Below are positions 11,236 through 23,206 of a DNA stretch of 64,000 nt, piece after piece; position 1 is the stretch's first letter, and every line of letters begins with the position of its first letter. The DNA comes from Chrysogorgia sp. JL179-B06 (lineage: Eukaryota; Cnidaria; Anthozoa; Scleralcyonacea; Chrysogorgiidae). Both the position numbers and the translations under genes were made by a program. The stretch is from positions 8,425,001 to 8,489,000 of the forward strand of contig JAYKKM010000439.1 in NCBI GenBank assembly GCA_035772405.1, read 5' to 3'. The notes beneath the pieces were generated by a model. The model was not told the origin of the DNA. It did not search any database and saw only the letters and a program-made list of their open reading frames with translations.

Positions 11236-13721
11236 AGTAATACAGGTAGACACAAAGATTTTTAAGGGACATTGATTCTACTAGATCTCAGGCACATTAA
11301 TGCCTGGGTCCCAGTCTCAAATGAAGCAAAATTAGCGAAATTACAACAAAAATCAGCAAAAAATGTAAAATGTAAGATTCTATTTCCATTTGTGTATTGG
11401 TCAACGTAATATAAGTCTATGTTCAATATTGATTACTTTTGGTTACCATGGGAACCGATCACGTGACCATATTCATGAGAAGAAACCCCATGATAATAGA
11501 TTTTCTTATTTTCGCTTCGCGGCAACCGAAATCTTTATCAAATGAATTGTAATTGTTGCTATATAATAACTACAGACATCAGCGTACATGAATCAAACTA
11601 GGACAGTTGTCCATTTGTGTTTGATATCCAGATATATGAAAATTAATTGTCTTAAGAGAACGTGACACCACAAACGATGGCATAACATGATATTTCTAAC
11701 GTAACAAGTTCACTGTCCTAATTTGGAGAACAAACTTTCATATATTTATAACACATCTGGAAACTAAAAGCTGCTGATTAAACCGATTTTACCCTGCCGC
11801 AAGTTGAACGAGTTTCATGCGAGAAGAATATATGCGGTCCACCATTTACATCCTTGAGCCTACAGGTAAGTTCAGTTTAATTCAGCGGCGATCAGCTTTA
11901 ATTTCGCTTGTTATTGCCATTGCGATGGCGTACAAAAACATCAGAGGCAATTTAAACAATTTTGATCGTGAATCAAAGTTATCAAAACCATAACGCGGAT
12001 TTATGTATGTCATTGCCAAAGAAAACTTTATATTTTAACAAGAAATGCATCGCGCAAATATGCACCAGCCTAGTCACTGTGTTATCTCTGACACATGAAT
12101 AAGGCCATGACGCAAATCCGCATACTTGAAATTTAGGCGCAATGTTTCAAAATACTTCATAGGGAAAGCATCGCAAGTTTATCCAGCACTGAAGTGTTTG
12201 TATAGTTAGTAGATGGTAATGAGTATAGAGTAATGGTCAATTCTGCTATTCTAGACGTTTTATTTAATAACTTCACAGGGTGTAACTTGACAACATCGCA
12301 CGCATAACTCAAATGCCATCCCAAATTAACAGTGAAATTGCTCTATGCTGAGATTTATATATGTTAGTCGTATGTAGCAGTGATCTATTTTATAAATTCT
12401 AACTGAATATATAATCTTTGCTCCATATTCATTTTTCAAACATGTGAATTTGTAATATTTGCGCTGTGGCAGACTGACATGTCGACTAGCCCAAAATTGT
12501 AAACAAACTGTAAATCCAGAGACAGGAAGGAGTCATGTTTCGTGAAGAAGGCAAAGCCATATGCTAACAGGGATATTACGCATATGCTAACAGGGATATT
12601 ACGTTATAATAACAGGGATATTACGCAGTAAAAAGTTATACAAAGCACAAAGACAACCAGAACGCCTTATTAATAGACAGGAATACGCCTATAAGTTATA
12701 ACACATTATGTTTGTAGCCACGCGCGCGCGGGTTTCTCGCGGGAAGTATGCTGACTAGAACGTGGAGGGAGACAGGCATTAATGTACCTGAGATCCGCGT
12801 CAACCTCAAAAGCTCAAGACAGTGGGTTGGTCCCAACGTTTATTTTTTAATACACAACAAAATCAATGGCGATTTCTAGCATTCTCACATATTTAGAAAA
12901 TAAATAAAAAATAAATTAATAAAAATAATAAATCAGTGACAGAGATGGGCACCCTGTGGTGGGTCTAAATATAAAAATAAACATAATCGGCGAAAAAAGT
13001 GTGGGGGGGGGGTACTATAGCCCACCCTAGCCCCTGTGTTCCGCGGCCCCTGATGCTACGGAGGCGGTAGAATCAAAACAAATATTGAGCACTTCAACCT
13101 GAAAAAATTTCGAGAAAGAACAAACAGACTAAAAATATCGAACAAGCCTTTGAGTTCAAATTTATTTTTAATATATCAAATGCATCAAATAGGGTCGCAA
13201 AAAAATTCGCGTAAAAAAAATAAAAAATCTAGGACGTTAAAAAAATCGAGCATCGTCAAGAGGTGGAAAAAATATCGGTTCTAATTAAAATTGCCCCCTT
13301 CCCATCAAAAATAAAATGGTCCGTCCCAAAAGTCAAGATAATTACATGATCTTGGGCGGGCGGAGAGACCCTGGGTACGAGGTTGATAAGTATCCTTCGA
13401 CCCCAGCCTGCACACTCCCGTTTTCCTTCAAAAAGAAGAGCCTGCGGAGGAGGCAGGGAATATATCATTGTTTATCACTTAGTGTTCTCATATAATCTTG
13501 ACTTTACTTTAGGCCTTCGTGTCTTTGCAAAATCTTCAATTGATTTCTATGTGCTCTTACAACGTTGTGTCATATGGCAGAAAAACTGATGCAATACTTG
13601 GATATTCCAAAAGTCAAAGTAAAAAATATTCCTGATTTGACAGATATTAATGTGTTTATATATACAAGCTTATAACCTACTGTAACAGCTTTGTCAAGCG
13701 TAACTCGTAACTGATCATCAA
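11236..13721. other. Intergenic stretch upstream of the O-fucosyltransferase-like gene
   Basis: AT-rich with no credible coding sequence. It holds the short tandem repeat at 12558-12625. Transposon end-like motifs are also present: TCCGCGGCCCCTG near 13040, ATGGTCCGTCCC near 13318, and GAGACCCTGGGTACGAGG near 13362. Confidence 0.4.
12558..12625 (+). repeat. 23-bp tandem repeat, three copies
   Basis: CATATGCTAACAGGGATATT is repeated at 12558 and 12581, each followed by ACG, and a third variant (TTATAATAACAGGGATATTA) follows at 12604. Confidence 0.85.
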
Positions 13722-15287
13722 ATGATGTTTCGCGTGCGTACGTTACGGATGGTTCAACGTATTACTATTTTCCTGACAATCTTATGTCTCTTTGGAAGCA
13801 TATTTGTCTTGCTTCGCTTATTCACAGAATTGGACACGGAATGGCGAGGAAGATATAAAAGTGAAAATATTATTGAAGTGGGATTTTCTTTAAAGTCTTC
13901 TCGGATCGAGCGTTTGGACAGTGACATCCTTTCACGTTCGCTAGAACGAAAGTCCATTGAACGAGATGGTTCTGAAGATTCGTCGATAATTGTGAGAAAT
14001 GTGTTTGGCATAAGACCCATGATGAACCACAGCGGGAAAACAGAGAAGGGCATTATACAAATCGGTATGGAGTCCAGAAAACATGACAGCCGCCATAACA
14101 GATACCTTTTGATATTTCATCACTATGAACAATTTGGTAAAACTACAGAAAATTTTGTACAACTTTGTTCATTAGCAGCTTATGGTTCGAGAACAGTCGT
14201 TGAGCCTTTTGTACGTGATTCAAGGCTGTGTGGTTTAGAATCTGGATGGTGGGGCGAGTCACTGACGAAAAGTCGTTTATTTCGACCCCTTAGTTTATAT
14301 TTTGATGTAGAAATGATGAATGAGTTGCTTTCTCAAAATGGGTACTCGACAGTGCAACCATTTGCTCAGTTTAAACTAGCCTGCAATAAAACCACTACAA
14401 ATCTAACACTGGTCCATTTTCTCTATAGTGATGGTAAAGGCACAACTAAAAAATGGTTTAATTTAAATGAAAGACAATATGAACACATTTATTCACAAAG
14501 CAAAGTGACTGGTTGGATATCTTGTCCTATTATTGATAGAGGTTTGAATGTTTCTCAACGTTTGGGTGGAATGAAGACAGGCAGACAGTTGTGTGTCAAT
14601 GCAGAAATGGTCACAGATCATGTGGCATTTGAGAAAAAAGTGCTAAAGGGTGACAAATGTGTCGTTGTCATTCACTGGAAAGGATATGGAGCTAACAGAA
14701 CTCATTTTAAACCAAAAGTAAAACTGACTGCACGGGAAGTTGTCCACCAACTTCGTCATAGCAGCTTTATTATGCAAGAGGCTGAGCTTTTTAGACGTAT
14801 CTTCCTTGAAAAACCTTACATTGGTGTTCATGTGCGAGCTGAACGTCAAGTATTATGGTATTCATCCAACGCATTAATAAAATGCATTAATGTGGTTATC
14901 AAGGCTGTTAAGAATCTGCAGCAGAAACAGAAAATAGACACAGTATTTTTAGCCACTGATCTAACACAATATGGATCAGATACACTTGTACCAGGGAGTA
15001 ATTCAGCAATGCATCATGATAAAAACTTGAACTATTTTGAGAAACATTTGTCTGATGGTTTGAATCCTAAGAAATACAGTCCCAATGAAAAAGACCCATT
15101 ATTAATGGATCATGGGGTAGTTGCCATTGTGGAAATGAATATTCTTAGTCATTCAAATCATTTGATAACTCTTGGATCTGGCTCATTCCAAGAATGGGTA
15201 ATGGCTCTCTTTGTTGAAAAGAAAAAGGCCTTAAAACAAGATTGGACTATAAGCAGGGTTTGTTCAAAGGAGAAAAAAATACATTGA
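13722..15287 (+). CDS. Putative O-fucosyltransferase-like type II Golgi glycosyltransferase
   Basis: An uninterrupted 521-residue ORF, apparently a single-exon gene. A short basic N terminus precedes one hydrophobic helix at about residues 14-34 (ITIFLTILCLFGSIFVLLRL), so it should be a type II membrane protein with a lumenal C-terminal domain. Several N-glycosylation sequons (CNKTTTNLT, LNVSQ, ANRTH) agree with a lumenal location. IGVHVRAER at about 367-375 resembles the HxR GDP-fucose-binding motif of O-fucosyltransferase families; VFLATD (about 408-413) and ITLGSGSFQEW (about 486-496) also fit such folds. Another Met follows directly at 13725; I keep the first. Family-level fold is inferred from motifs only; acceptor and donor are unknown. 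It could be another GT-B enzyme. Confidence 0.6.
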   Translation: MMFRVRTLRMVQRITIFLTILCLFGSIFVLLRLFTELDTEWRGRYKSENIIEVGFSLKSSRIERLDSDILSRSLERKSIERDGSEDSSIIVRNVFGIRPMMNHSGKTEKGIIQIGMESRKHDSRHNRYLLIFHHYEQFGKTTENFVQLCSLAAYGSRTVVEPFVRDSRLCGLESGWWGESLTKSRLFRPLSLYFDVEMMNELLSQNGYSTVQPFAQFKLACNKTTTNLTLVHFLYSDGKGTTKKWFNLNERQYEHIYSQSKVTGWISCPIIDRGLNVSQRLGGMKTGRQLCVNAEMVTDHVAFEKKVLKGDKCVVVIHWKGYGANRTHFKPKVKLTAREVVHQLRHSSFIMQEAELFRRIFLEKPYIGVHVRAERQVLWYSSNALIKCINVVIKAVKNLQQKQKIDTVFLATDLTQYGSDTLVPGSNSAMHHDKNLNYFEKHLSDGLNPKKYSPNEKDPLLMDHGVVAIVEMNILSHSNHLITLGSGSFQEWVMALFVEKKKALKQDWTISRVCSKEKKIH

Positions 15288-15348
15288 TCATGTGGGTGAT
15301 GTGACAATACAGTGTAAATTAGTCAATTTGGTACCCCTGAACAATTAA

Positions 15349-15791
15349 AGTTCCTATAACATCTGTGGGAATTTAACATAATGTATTCTATGGATTCTCC
15401 TGAGAAAAATTGTAATATATCTTGTCAGCCAAAAATTTCATCTTCATAGACCTTTTTGCTGTTAAAGTTGATGTAAGTGATGTCATAGCTGGCATCTGTA
15501 AAGAGGTTTTCATGTAGACAGATGCCCATCATCATCATCGGGGTTTCCTTCGAAAGCAGTTATTTCCGCTTCTGAGGTTGGACTGGGTAGACTTTGAACA
15601 TCTATCCATTCCATGAATTTCTTTCTGTCGAACATTATCTTCCTTAACTGGCCCTCGTCGATACCAACCATATCACCTCTTTTTTTCCACAGATGACAGA
15701 TGCCCGCTATGACATCACTTCGATGTGTCAACAGCAAAAACGTCTATGAAGATGAAATTTATATGTTAAATTCCCACAGACATTATGCACT
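15349..15791. mobile_element. TTAA-flanked long-inverted-repeat MITE with a coding-like loop
   Basis: Arms 15349-15528 and 15690-15791 are inverted copies (CTTCATAGAC...GTTAAAGTTGATGTAAGTG; GACAGATGCCC). TTAA lies immediately outside both ends (15345-15348 and 15792-15795), as in piggyBac-type insertion. The 160-bp loop is open on the minus strand and encodes a hydrophilic stretch that contains WKKRGDMVGIDEGQLRKI. Related arms occur at 45885-46180. Confidence 0.7.
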
Positions 15792-15837
15792 TTAATTAAA
15801 TATATTTAATTGAATTTAATTTAAATATATTTAGAAG

Positions 15838-15935
15838 ATTACAAGTTTGATTCCTGTCCAGGATTCAGCATAATTTTTCTGAGGATATGAGCTTGACGAT
15901 CGTCCGTGTATCGTCTATATTTTTCTTGTGTTGAT
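15838..15935 (+). repeat. tRNA-derived SINE fragment, family with GACGATCGTCC tail
   Basis: B-box-like GTTTGATTCCTGTCC is followed by TTTTTCTGAGGATATGAGC and TTGACGATCGTCCGTGTATC. The same tail recurs at 41563, 41790, 42385, 50675, 52610 (minus) and 53915. Confidence 0.65.
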
Positions 15936-16255
15936 CTTTGCTTGTAATAAATTAAAACAATCTGTTTTCATTAGACAAGCAGGTGAATATTTCAGGTGAA
16001 GATCATCCGTTAGTGTAGTGTAAGATGTTATATATATAGTGTTTGTTTGCAGTATACAATAATCGTTTTCTATTTTAACGTATTGTTGCATATCTAATTA
16101 ATAAATATTTATGTTACCTATGTAACCTGATCAGCTAATTTTAAATTAGCTGATTGGTAATTTATCAGTTGACATAGTTATTATCAGCAGCTCTATACAT
16201 TAATTACATGCCATACAGCTGGTGAGCATTGCCATGTATGTTTAATTTGTATAGG

Positions 16256-17178
16256 AAATAAGTTACAATATTTTACTGCAAAAGTGAAAAAGCCTTAGGA
16301 AAAATGTGGTATTTATATATACCATATTAATGTGAGAATGTATGTGAATACTAGGGGTATTTAGGAATATATTATACCTCAACTATAAATTGTCCAATCA
16401 AAGAGCTAGGTTTGTACCACGTGACCAGTCAATTTAAACTCTAATTCTACGCTGTGGCGGGATATAATAGTGAATACCCCTCCGTGGAGTTGTAATAATA
16501 GTGATTATTATTCATTGTACTATATTCTCGTATTCTCATTGGTTGAGAGCCTACATATAATTATTCGTATTTCGGCGGCGTATTTTTTCAGCGGTATCTC
16601 GCATGAATTGCAAAAGTGCGGGAAATTTTGTAAAAACTATTTTGTTTTGAGTGTTGACAATGGCTTCTGCTCGTTTCGCTTACGAGAATATAGTACAATG
16701 AATAATAAAAGAATTATTGAATTCGGCTTACGCAGGATATCAGAATTATTCAGACCTCGGTCAGCGTTATCTGCCTCAGCTTCGCTTCGGCAGATAACGC
16801 TGACCTCGGTCTGAATAATTCTGATATCCTGCTCAGCCTCATCCAATAATTCTTTAATACCCCTAACACGCGCGTGTTATTTGGTTTTCGCGCCAAATAA
16901 CACAATGGCGGAACAACAAGACGTTTCAAGACGTTTCTAGATGTTTCAAGACAGCATTCAAGATTGTTTCGGTATAATATATCATTTATAGACCCTCCGC
17001 TCGGGGAATTCGTCGAAATATTATCCCTCGGGATGGTATATCCCTCGGGGTAATATTTCGTCGAATTCCCCTCGCTCTGGGTCTATAAATGATAAAAATA
17101 CCACATATGGTATAAATACCACGTGGTATTTTTCCTAAAACTTTTTCATTTTTGCAGTAAAATATTGTAATTTGTAAT
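16256..17178. repeat. Nested inverted repeats (palindromes within a long-TIR element)
   Basis: Outer arms 16256-16330 and 17098-17178 pair (ATATTTTACTGCAAAA / TTTTGCAGTAAAATAT, then CCTTAGGAAAAATG / ATTTTTCCTAAAAC). Inside lie three further palindromes: 16503-16541 with 16678-16716; 16733-16831, with near-perfect 43-bp arms around CAGGATATCAGAATTATTC; and 16980-17095, with about 50-bp arms around TATCATTTATAGACCC. No ORF of note. It reads as successive insertions of palindromic MITEs. Confidence 0.75.
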
Positions 17179-17529
17179 GTCTAAAATTTATTAAAATATT
17201 AATAGTGTACTAATATTTCGAAATGACTGATTTCGAAATGCCGACACGTAAACAAGTTCATCCTACGCAACGTCAAAGAAACACCGCCGGAAAAATAAGA
17301 ACGTTTGATCAGCGCCGCGCGAAGAATATATATGTTGATGTCAATTAGTCGTCTGATGATCGTGTATAGCGTGAAACACCATGTCATGACATATCAATTG
17401 TATTGAGCACTCTAGATCCCTCAAGAGCAAAATTGTCTATATTTTTCTCTCTCTCTATATATATATATTATATGGATGAGAATGTTGATGACGTGTCCTT
17501 CCCGCGGTTTTGCCAGCGCATAAAATTTG

Positions 17530-18045
17530 TTTTCGTGGCAGCATTTAATTCGACACTATCTCGGCACTTTGTGTTATTCGCGCATCCTTTCTAAACATAA
17601 GAAACAGCCAATTCCGACCAGTGATTCTAATTGCAACTGTAGGAGCAAAATCGAATGCCCGCTTCCAGGAAACTGTTTAACAACGAACGTAGATAGATTT
17701 ATAAAGCCGGTAGTAACAACCTCCGACAACGCACAATCTAAAGAATACATTGGAATGACCGCAAATGAATTTAAACAGCGCTACAGGAATCATCAAAAAT
17801 CTTTCCGGGACTATAAATACGAAAACGAAACTGAACTTTCAAAATACGTTTTTATTTGCGCTGGTCAATATTGGGTCATGCTGCGGCATACCAAAGCGGG
17901 GCAATACAAGGCAATCTTTCTCTCGAAGAAAAGCTTCACTTAGTAAAGACCGACAAAGAAATTATTTTAAACTAGAAATACGAAGCCGCAATAATCCCTC
18001 GCTCGCCTTTTCTACCTCTACCCTCCCCGCGTATTTGTATTTGTA
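17530..18045 (+). mobile_element. Penelope-like element fragment, GIY-YIG endonuclease domain
   Basis: The frame of 17527-17943 has a cysteine motif CNCRSKIECPLPGNC followed by EYIGMTANEFKQRYRNHQKS and NETELSKYVF. This is the arrangement of the C-terminal GIY-YIG endonuclease of Penelope-like retroelements. The end shifts frame near 17860. Only the nuclease end of the element is left. Confidence 0.7.
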
Positions 18046-18084
18046 GTCTCTGTCGATAACAAATCCCAAAAGGCCGGTTCGTTT

Positions 18085-18156
18085 CAATTCTGAAAACAGA
18101 TTTGGAATTATCCAGTCTAAATACATAACACACGTACCTATTATTATAAATTAAAT
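18085..18156 (+). repeat. R1 repeat, left part, interrupted by a LINE
   Basis: TTTCAATTCTGAAAACAGAT...ACATAACACACGTACCTATTATT matches R1 up to the LINE junction. R1 resumes at 20433 with ATATTACGAGAACGTGCATA. Confidence 0.7.
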
Positions 18157-20432
18157 TATTTTATGACGTCTTAAACAAAGTAGCACCGATAAAGAGGAAA
18201 CGAGTAAAGCGTGCATCCCAACCAAAATGGTTTAATGACGTTCTTCTCTGTGAAATAAAGAAACGTGATAATTTATTAAAGAAAGCCAGAATCTCACAAT
18301 GTAGCAACGACTGGGCAGCTTTTAAAAAGGCAAAAAATCAAGTAATCAAACACATCAGACAAGAAAAGGAAATTTATTTTAAGACGAACATTATTGAAAA
18401 TCGAAAAAACCCCAAGAGATTATGGTCCCTAATCAACGAACTTAGCAAATCTTCTAAAACATGTTTAGGAACAAAATCAATTTCCTTAAATGAGAACGGA
18501 GAGTTAATTTCAGACAAGACCAAGATTGTTGAGATATTTAACAATTTCTTCATAAGCGGGCCAAAGAAACTCCTTCAATCGATCGGGTCTACATTTTCCG
18601 GAATCAGCCTTAATAAGTTTCTGGAATCAAAGAACTTTTCGAATGCCATATTCTCTCTCAATCCAATTTCGTCTGAGAAAGTATATACGTGCATCCAATC
18701 ACTACCAAGCCACAAAGCTACAGGTCCAGATGGCCTGAGCATACGACTACTGAAAATCACTGCCGCTGCTATTTCACCATCAATTTGTCAGTTAATAAAT
18801 CATTGCATAAAAACAGGCTACTTTCCGACCAAATGGAAAACATCGAAGGTCATTCCAATTTCTAAAGGTCAAGGCGATAAGAATGATAAAGGGAATTACC
18901 GACCTATCTCTATTCTCCCTATCTTATCAAAGATCTTTGAACGACATATCTACGATGAACTGTATGCATATTTACACGCCAATGATCTTCTTTATGGCCT
19001 ACAATCTGGTTTTAGGAAATGCCATTCGACTGAGACGGCTCTCATTCGCCTAATTGATCAATTACTATTTGATCTGGATGCTAACAAAACCAGTGGATTG
19101 ATATTTATCGATTATAAAAAGGCGTTTGACTTAATTGACCACCAAATTCTCGTAATCAAACTCGAAGCCTATGGGGTCAATTCCACTAATCTAGAACTTC
19201 TCCATAGCTACCTATCAAATCGATTACAATATGTTGAGATCAGTGATTACAAATCCACCATGCAACAAATGGAATGTGGAGTTCCTCAGGGTTCCATTCT
19301 AGGGCCACTGTTGTTTTTAGTATTCATTAATGACTTGCCATCAGCCACAACCAAGTCCACCATTGACATATATGCTGACGATACAACCCTTAGCTCAGTT
19401 GCTGAATATATCAAGGCTCCTTCTCAAATCGAACTAAATCTCCAGTGTGACACTGACTCAATCTTGAATTGGACTCAGGAAAATCGCATGATCTTAAACA
19501 GCTCTAAAACCAAATCAATGCTAATCACGGGAAAAAGATTGGCACAGAAAATGTAGACCACCGATTTAAAGGTAACAGCTAATGGAACTGTCATTGATCA
19601 AGTCCTCTCACATAAACTTCTTGGTGTCACCCTTGACGACAAATTATCGTTTGATGAGCACATCGATAACCTTTGTACCAAATTGTCTCAGAGAATTGGT
19701 TTACTGAGAAAAATCCGAAGATTTCTTCCACCTCATGAGCGGTTATTATTTTATAACGCCCTAATAAAATCTGTCTTGATGTATGGTAGCACCGTATGGT
19801 CCTCCTGTTCAACCGTAAATATGCACAGAGTGCTAAAAATCCAAAAGAGAGCAGCAAGAGTGATACTCGAATCTGACTCATATGAAAGAAGTGTTGTATT
19901 ATTCAAAAAGTTAAATTGGCTCCCGATTTTTGATGAAATAAAGTTTAAAAAATGTATCCTTATCTACAAAACCTTAAAGGGAACCTCTCCCACTTATATT
20001 CGAGGGCTCCTTTGCTGTAACTCCGATGTTCACATGAGAGAGGGTCGTTACAGTAATACTAATTTAATGTGTCCCTCTTACAAACGTGAAAGGGAAGGTC
20101 GCTCATTTGCCGTCTCAAGTGCCAAATTATGGAATAGTATACCTTTGCCAATTAGGAAAAAAGAAACGGTGAAAAATTTTAAGACAGCTCTTCATCAATA
20201 CTTTATTGATAAGTACTCTAATATTGATAGCTTCGAACACTTAATATAATTCAAACTTTATTACTCTTAGTTTGGTTTTAACATTTTTCAATTTTTAACA
20301 TACTCTATTTATTTTTATTGTTTTAGCCATATTATGTAATTAGATTCTATTAATAGAGGGCCACAGGTTTATCAGTTCACTTTAACTGTTACGTGTTTTA
20401 CCCTCTTAAAATAAAGTTGCTTGACTTGACTT
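18157..20432 (+). mobile_element. Non-LTR retrotransposon (CR1/L2-like), 5'-truncated
   Basis: An open frame runs from about 18170 to a TAG at 19554, then continues in another ORF to 20249. RT landmarks: KATGPDGLSIRLL, NYRPISILPILSKIFE, GLIFIDYKKAFDLIDH, GVPQGSILGPLLFLVFINDL and YADDTTLSS, then the usual C-terminal ALIKSVLMYGSTVWSS and AKLWNSIPLPIR. The endonuclease is missing (5' truncation). The 3' end is a (TTGAC)n run ending at 20432. It sits inside an R1 repeat. One stop is the only clear lesion, so insertion is fairly recent. Confidence 0.85.
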
Positions 20433-20760
20433 GACTTGATTATATTACGAGAACGTGCATACCCTTCGCAAAAACGGTTTATGTACTTAGAAATTAGTCG
20501 GCAATCAGCCAACAGGCCCGGCAGCTTCGTCGTATACTTTGAACGTTATCTCGATCAATATTTAACCGTTTTCAATTCTGAAAACAAATTTGGAATTAGC
20601 GAGTCTAAAAACATAACACATGTGCCTATTATATTATGCAAACGTGCATGTATACCCTTAAAAACCTCTTTATATAGTTCGTTAGATCACAAATCGCCAA
20701 TGGCCGCCTTCGCGTTGCCCAAATATTGTCCGATTCAAACAGATCACCCAAAACGACTTT
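20433..20760 (+). repeat. R1 repeat, right part and a second tandem unit
   Basis: Completes the R1 unit broken by the LINE and adds another (TTAGAAATTAGTCGGCAATC at about 20487, TTTTCAATTCTGAAAAC at about 20568, GATTCAAACAGATCACCC at about 20733). Removing the LINE gives a period near 200 bp. Confidence 0.65.
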
Positions 20761-21058
20761 TTACCTATATAGGAGTTGGTCATACCATGCTCCGCTTAAA
20801 TATATAGGGGACAAAAGAGCCGAGATATTGCCGCTACGAAAATTAATTTTTTGCTAACAGCTAAAACCGCGCATCAACATTCTCATCCATGACGTTACAT
20901 ACAAGTCATACATGTCTTCTAATCCTCTATGTCCTTGGTTCAAAAAGTGTACAAATTATCCCGCTATTCCCCCTTATGATTATTAAATCTCTTACGAAAT
21001 GATGTTATCGCACTCCTCATATAGATCTTCGAGCATCGTTTACACTTAATAAGGTAGG

Positions 21059-21266
<208 letters not shown>

Positions 21267-21289
21267 TTACTTTTGGCCTTAATAAATTG

Positions 21290-22790
21290 AGAATCTATAA
21301 ATTTCCCTTCAAAACCCCTTTAACCAAATGCCCTTTCAAGTCCTTTAATCTTTCTTCAAAACTGTCATCATAGTCACATATTCTTCTGAGTCTGAATGTT
21401 TGACCATAAGGAATGCCCTCCTCTAAGTACTAGTGATGTGCATCCGTAGTTTTTGAATATACATCAGTGACCAACCCATTCCCCCTTCCTCTTAACATAA
21501 CATCCAAAAATAGAAGCTCTTCTCTTGACTACTCCCATGAAAATTTTATTGTTTCATGGAAAGAATTTAAGAATTTGTAAAAACTCATTAGTTATCCTTT
21601 GTCCTCCCTAAGCGTTCCTCACCATGCAACCAAATAAAAAAAGTGTCACCCAAAATCCTCCACCACACCCATGGACACAGTATGTCTAGGTTTATTTTGG
21701 AAAATAATTTTTTTTGAATTTGAGAACAACATCCATAGACAGAAACGTGGTACTGCCAGTGCCATATATAGGAACCAAGTTTGCACCTTCTTTTGCAAAC
21801 GTTGATGTTTGATTTTGAGAGGAAAATGTTGAGGTGTACAGTGTTTGAGTTAACGTTGAAGTCCATGATGGACTCTGTCTATGGATGTTGTTCTCAAATT
21901 CAAAAAAAAAGATTTTCCAAAATAAACCTAGACATACTGTATCCACTAAACCATCTGATCCAATAAGATTTATGTGTGTTTATATGCTTCCTTACGTTAT
22001 TCTTCTATTCCCCAGACTACAACTGCCGACACTTTATTCGCATTTTTTATAGCATGCTTTTCATCACCACTTAGATTGCTAGAATTACTTCTCCTTTCAT
22101 CAATTGAAAGGATCAGCTAGACTATAGACTCGTCCAAATACCTCCACCATATCCAAGGACTCGTTTGATATTCCTTCAACACTTTACTTTCCAATTTATG
22201 CATAAACAAGCAAATGATGATGCAAACTTTGTACCTATAGCCGTACCACATTTCTGTCTATAGCTATAGATGCTGTCCTCAAATTCCAAAAAATTATTTT
22301 CTAAAATAAATTTAGCCAAATATACTAAATCTTCCGCTCTATTAATATTCATACTATCCAACTCCGAATTAACAACTAAATCCTCAATAAGTTCTTTCAT
22401 ACTATTTAACCCTTCTTCATAAGGAATACGAGGATACAAACCAACAACATCCATAGAGCAAATAATGCCATTATCAAGATTATCACCCAGTTCCTTAAGC
22501 CTAAGGCAAAGTTTTTATAATAGGTTGAAGGTGAAAATCCACTAACTCCGATATACCACAATTGAAAATAACAGCCCTACTTGGTACATCTATCAGACGT
22601 TTGTGGTTTTCGGAAGCAAATAAAATCGACCAAGTTTCCTTTCCCTAACTCTTAAATATCTACGATTTTCCTCTGTAATTATACACCTAATCTTCAAAAT
22701 TTCACGTTTTTCATCGGCTCTCCTATATTTATACAAGTCCCTCATACTCGGAAAGTACAATCTTTCATCACGTGCGTGTCTCCCATGCGT
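21290..22790 (-). mobile_element. Penelope-like element, degenerate reverse transcriptase
   Basis: Reading right to left on the minus strand: LGRFYLLPK (about 22640), DVVGLYPRIPYEEGL (22410-22454), QKCGTAIGTKFASSFACL (about 22200-22260) and WWRILGDTFFIWLHGEE (about 21620-21670). These are Penelope-clade RT motifs in the right order, though the frame breaks repeatedly and the YxDD box reads LGDT. It is inactive. Confidence 0.7.
21680..21955. repeat. Inverted repeat inside the Penelope-like relic
   Basis: TATGTCTAGGTTTATTTTGG...ACAACATCCATAGACAG (21682-21742) and its reverse complement (21876-21942) flank about 135 bp. It looks like a local inverted duplication within the element. Confidence 0.75.
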
Positions 22791-22794
22791 TTAC

Positions 22795-23205
22795 TCCTCC
22801 CTGAGTTTCCTTTTCACAACCATATCAAGCTCCACTAAATCATCCTTACTGAATCTGCATATATTCGTTGCATATCCTGCTACCGCGGTATCACCCTACA
22901 ATTCACAGCTCTAACCAAGCTCTTGTCATACAATTCTAGATGGATAAGACTTTCCATCCTCCTCACCATCTCCCTCTTTCCAACACTTTCCCCATATCTA
23001 CCTTATCTGCCTGCTCACACCCTAAAAACGTGCACATCTCATTCTCATCTTGAAGGCTCGCATTCTCTCATCTAACACATCTAATCCTTCTTCCTTCACC
23101 ATCTTACCATGCTCAAACACAATCCCAGCATTTTTTTATACCATAACATGCTCCCGTATCATGGCTTGCTTGCACAATCATCTCATTAACAGTTTTCAAC
23201 CTATC
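22795..23205 (-). mobile_element. LINE fragment with R2/NeSL-like RT C-terminal motifs
   Basis: Minus-strand translation gives VNEMIVQASHDTGACYGIKK, LDVLDERM, DLVELDMVVKRKLRE and RHARDERLYF across shifting frames. This resembles the region after the RT in restriction-like-endonuclease LINEs. Short and degenerate. Confidence 0.45.
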
Positions 23206-23206
23206 A

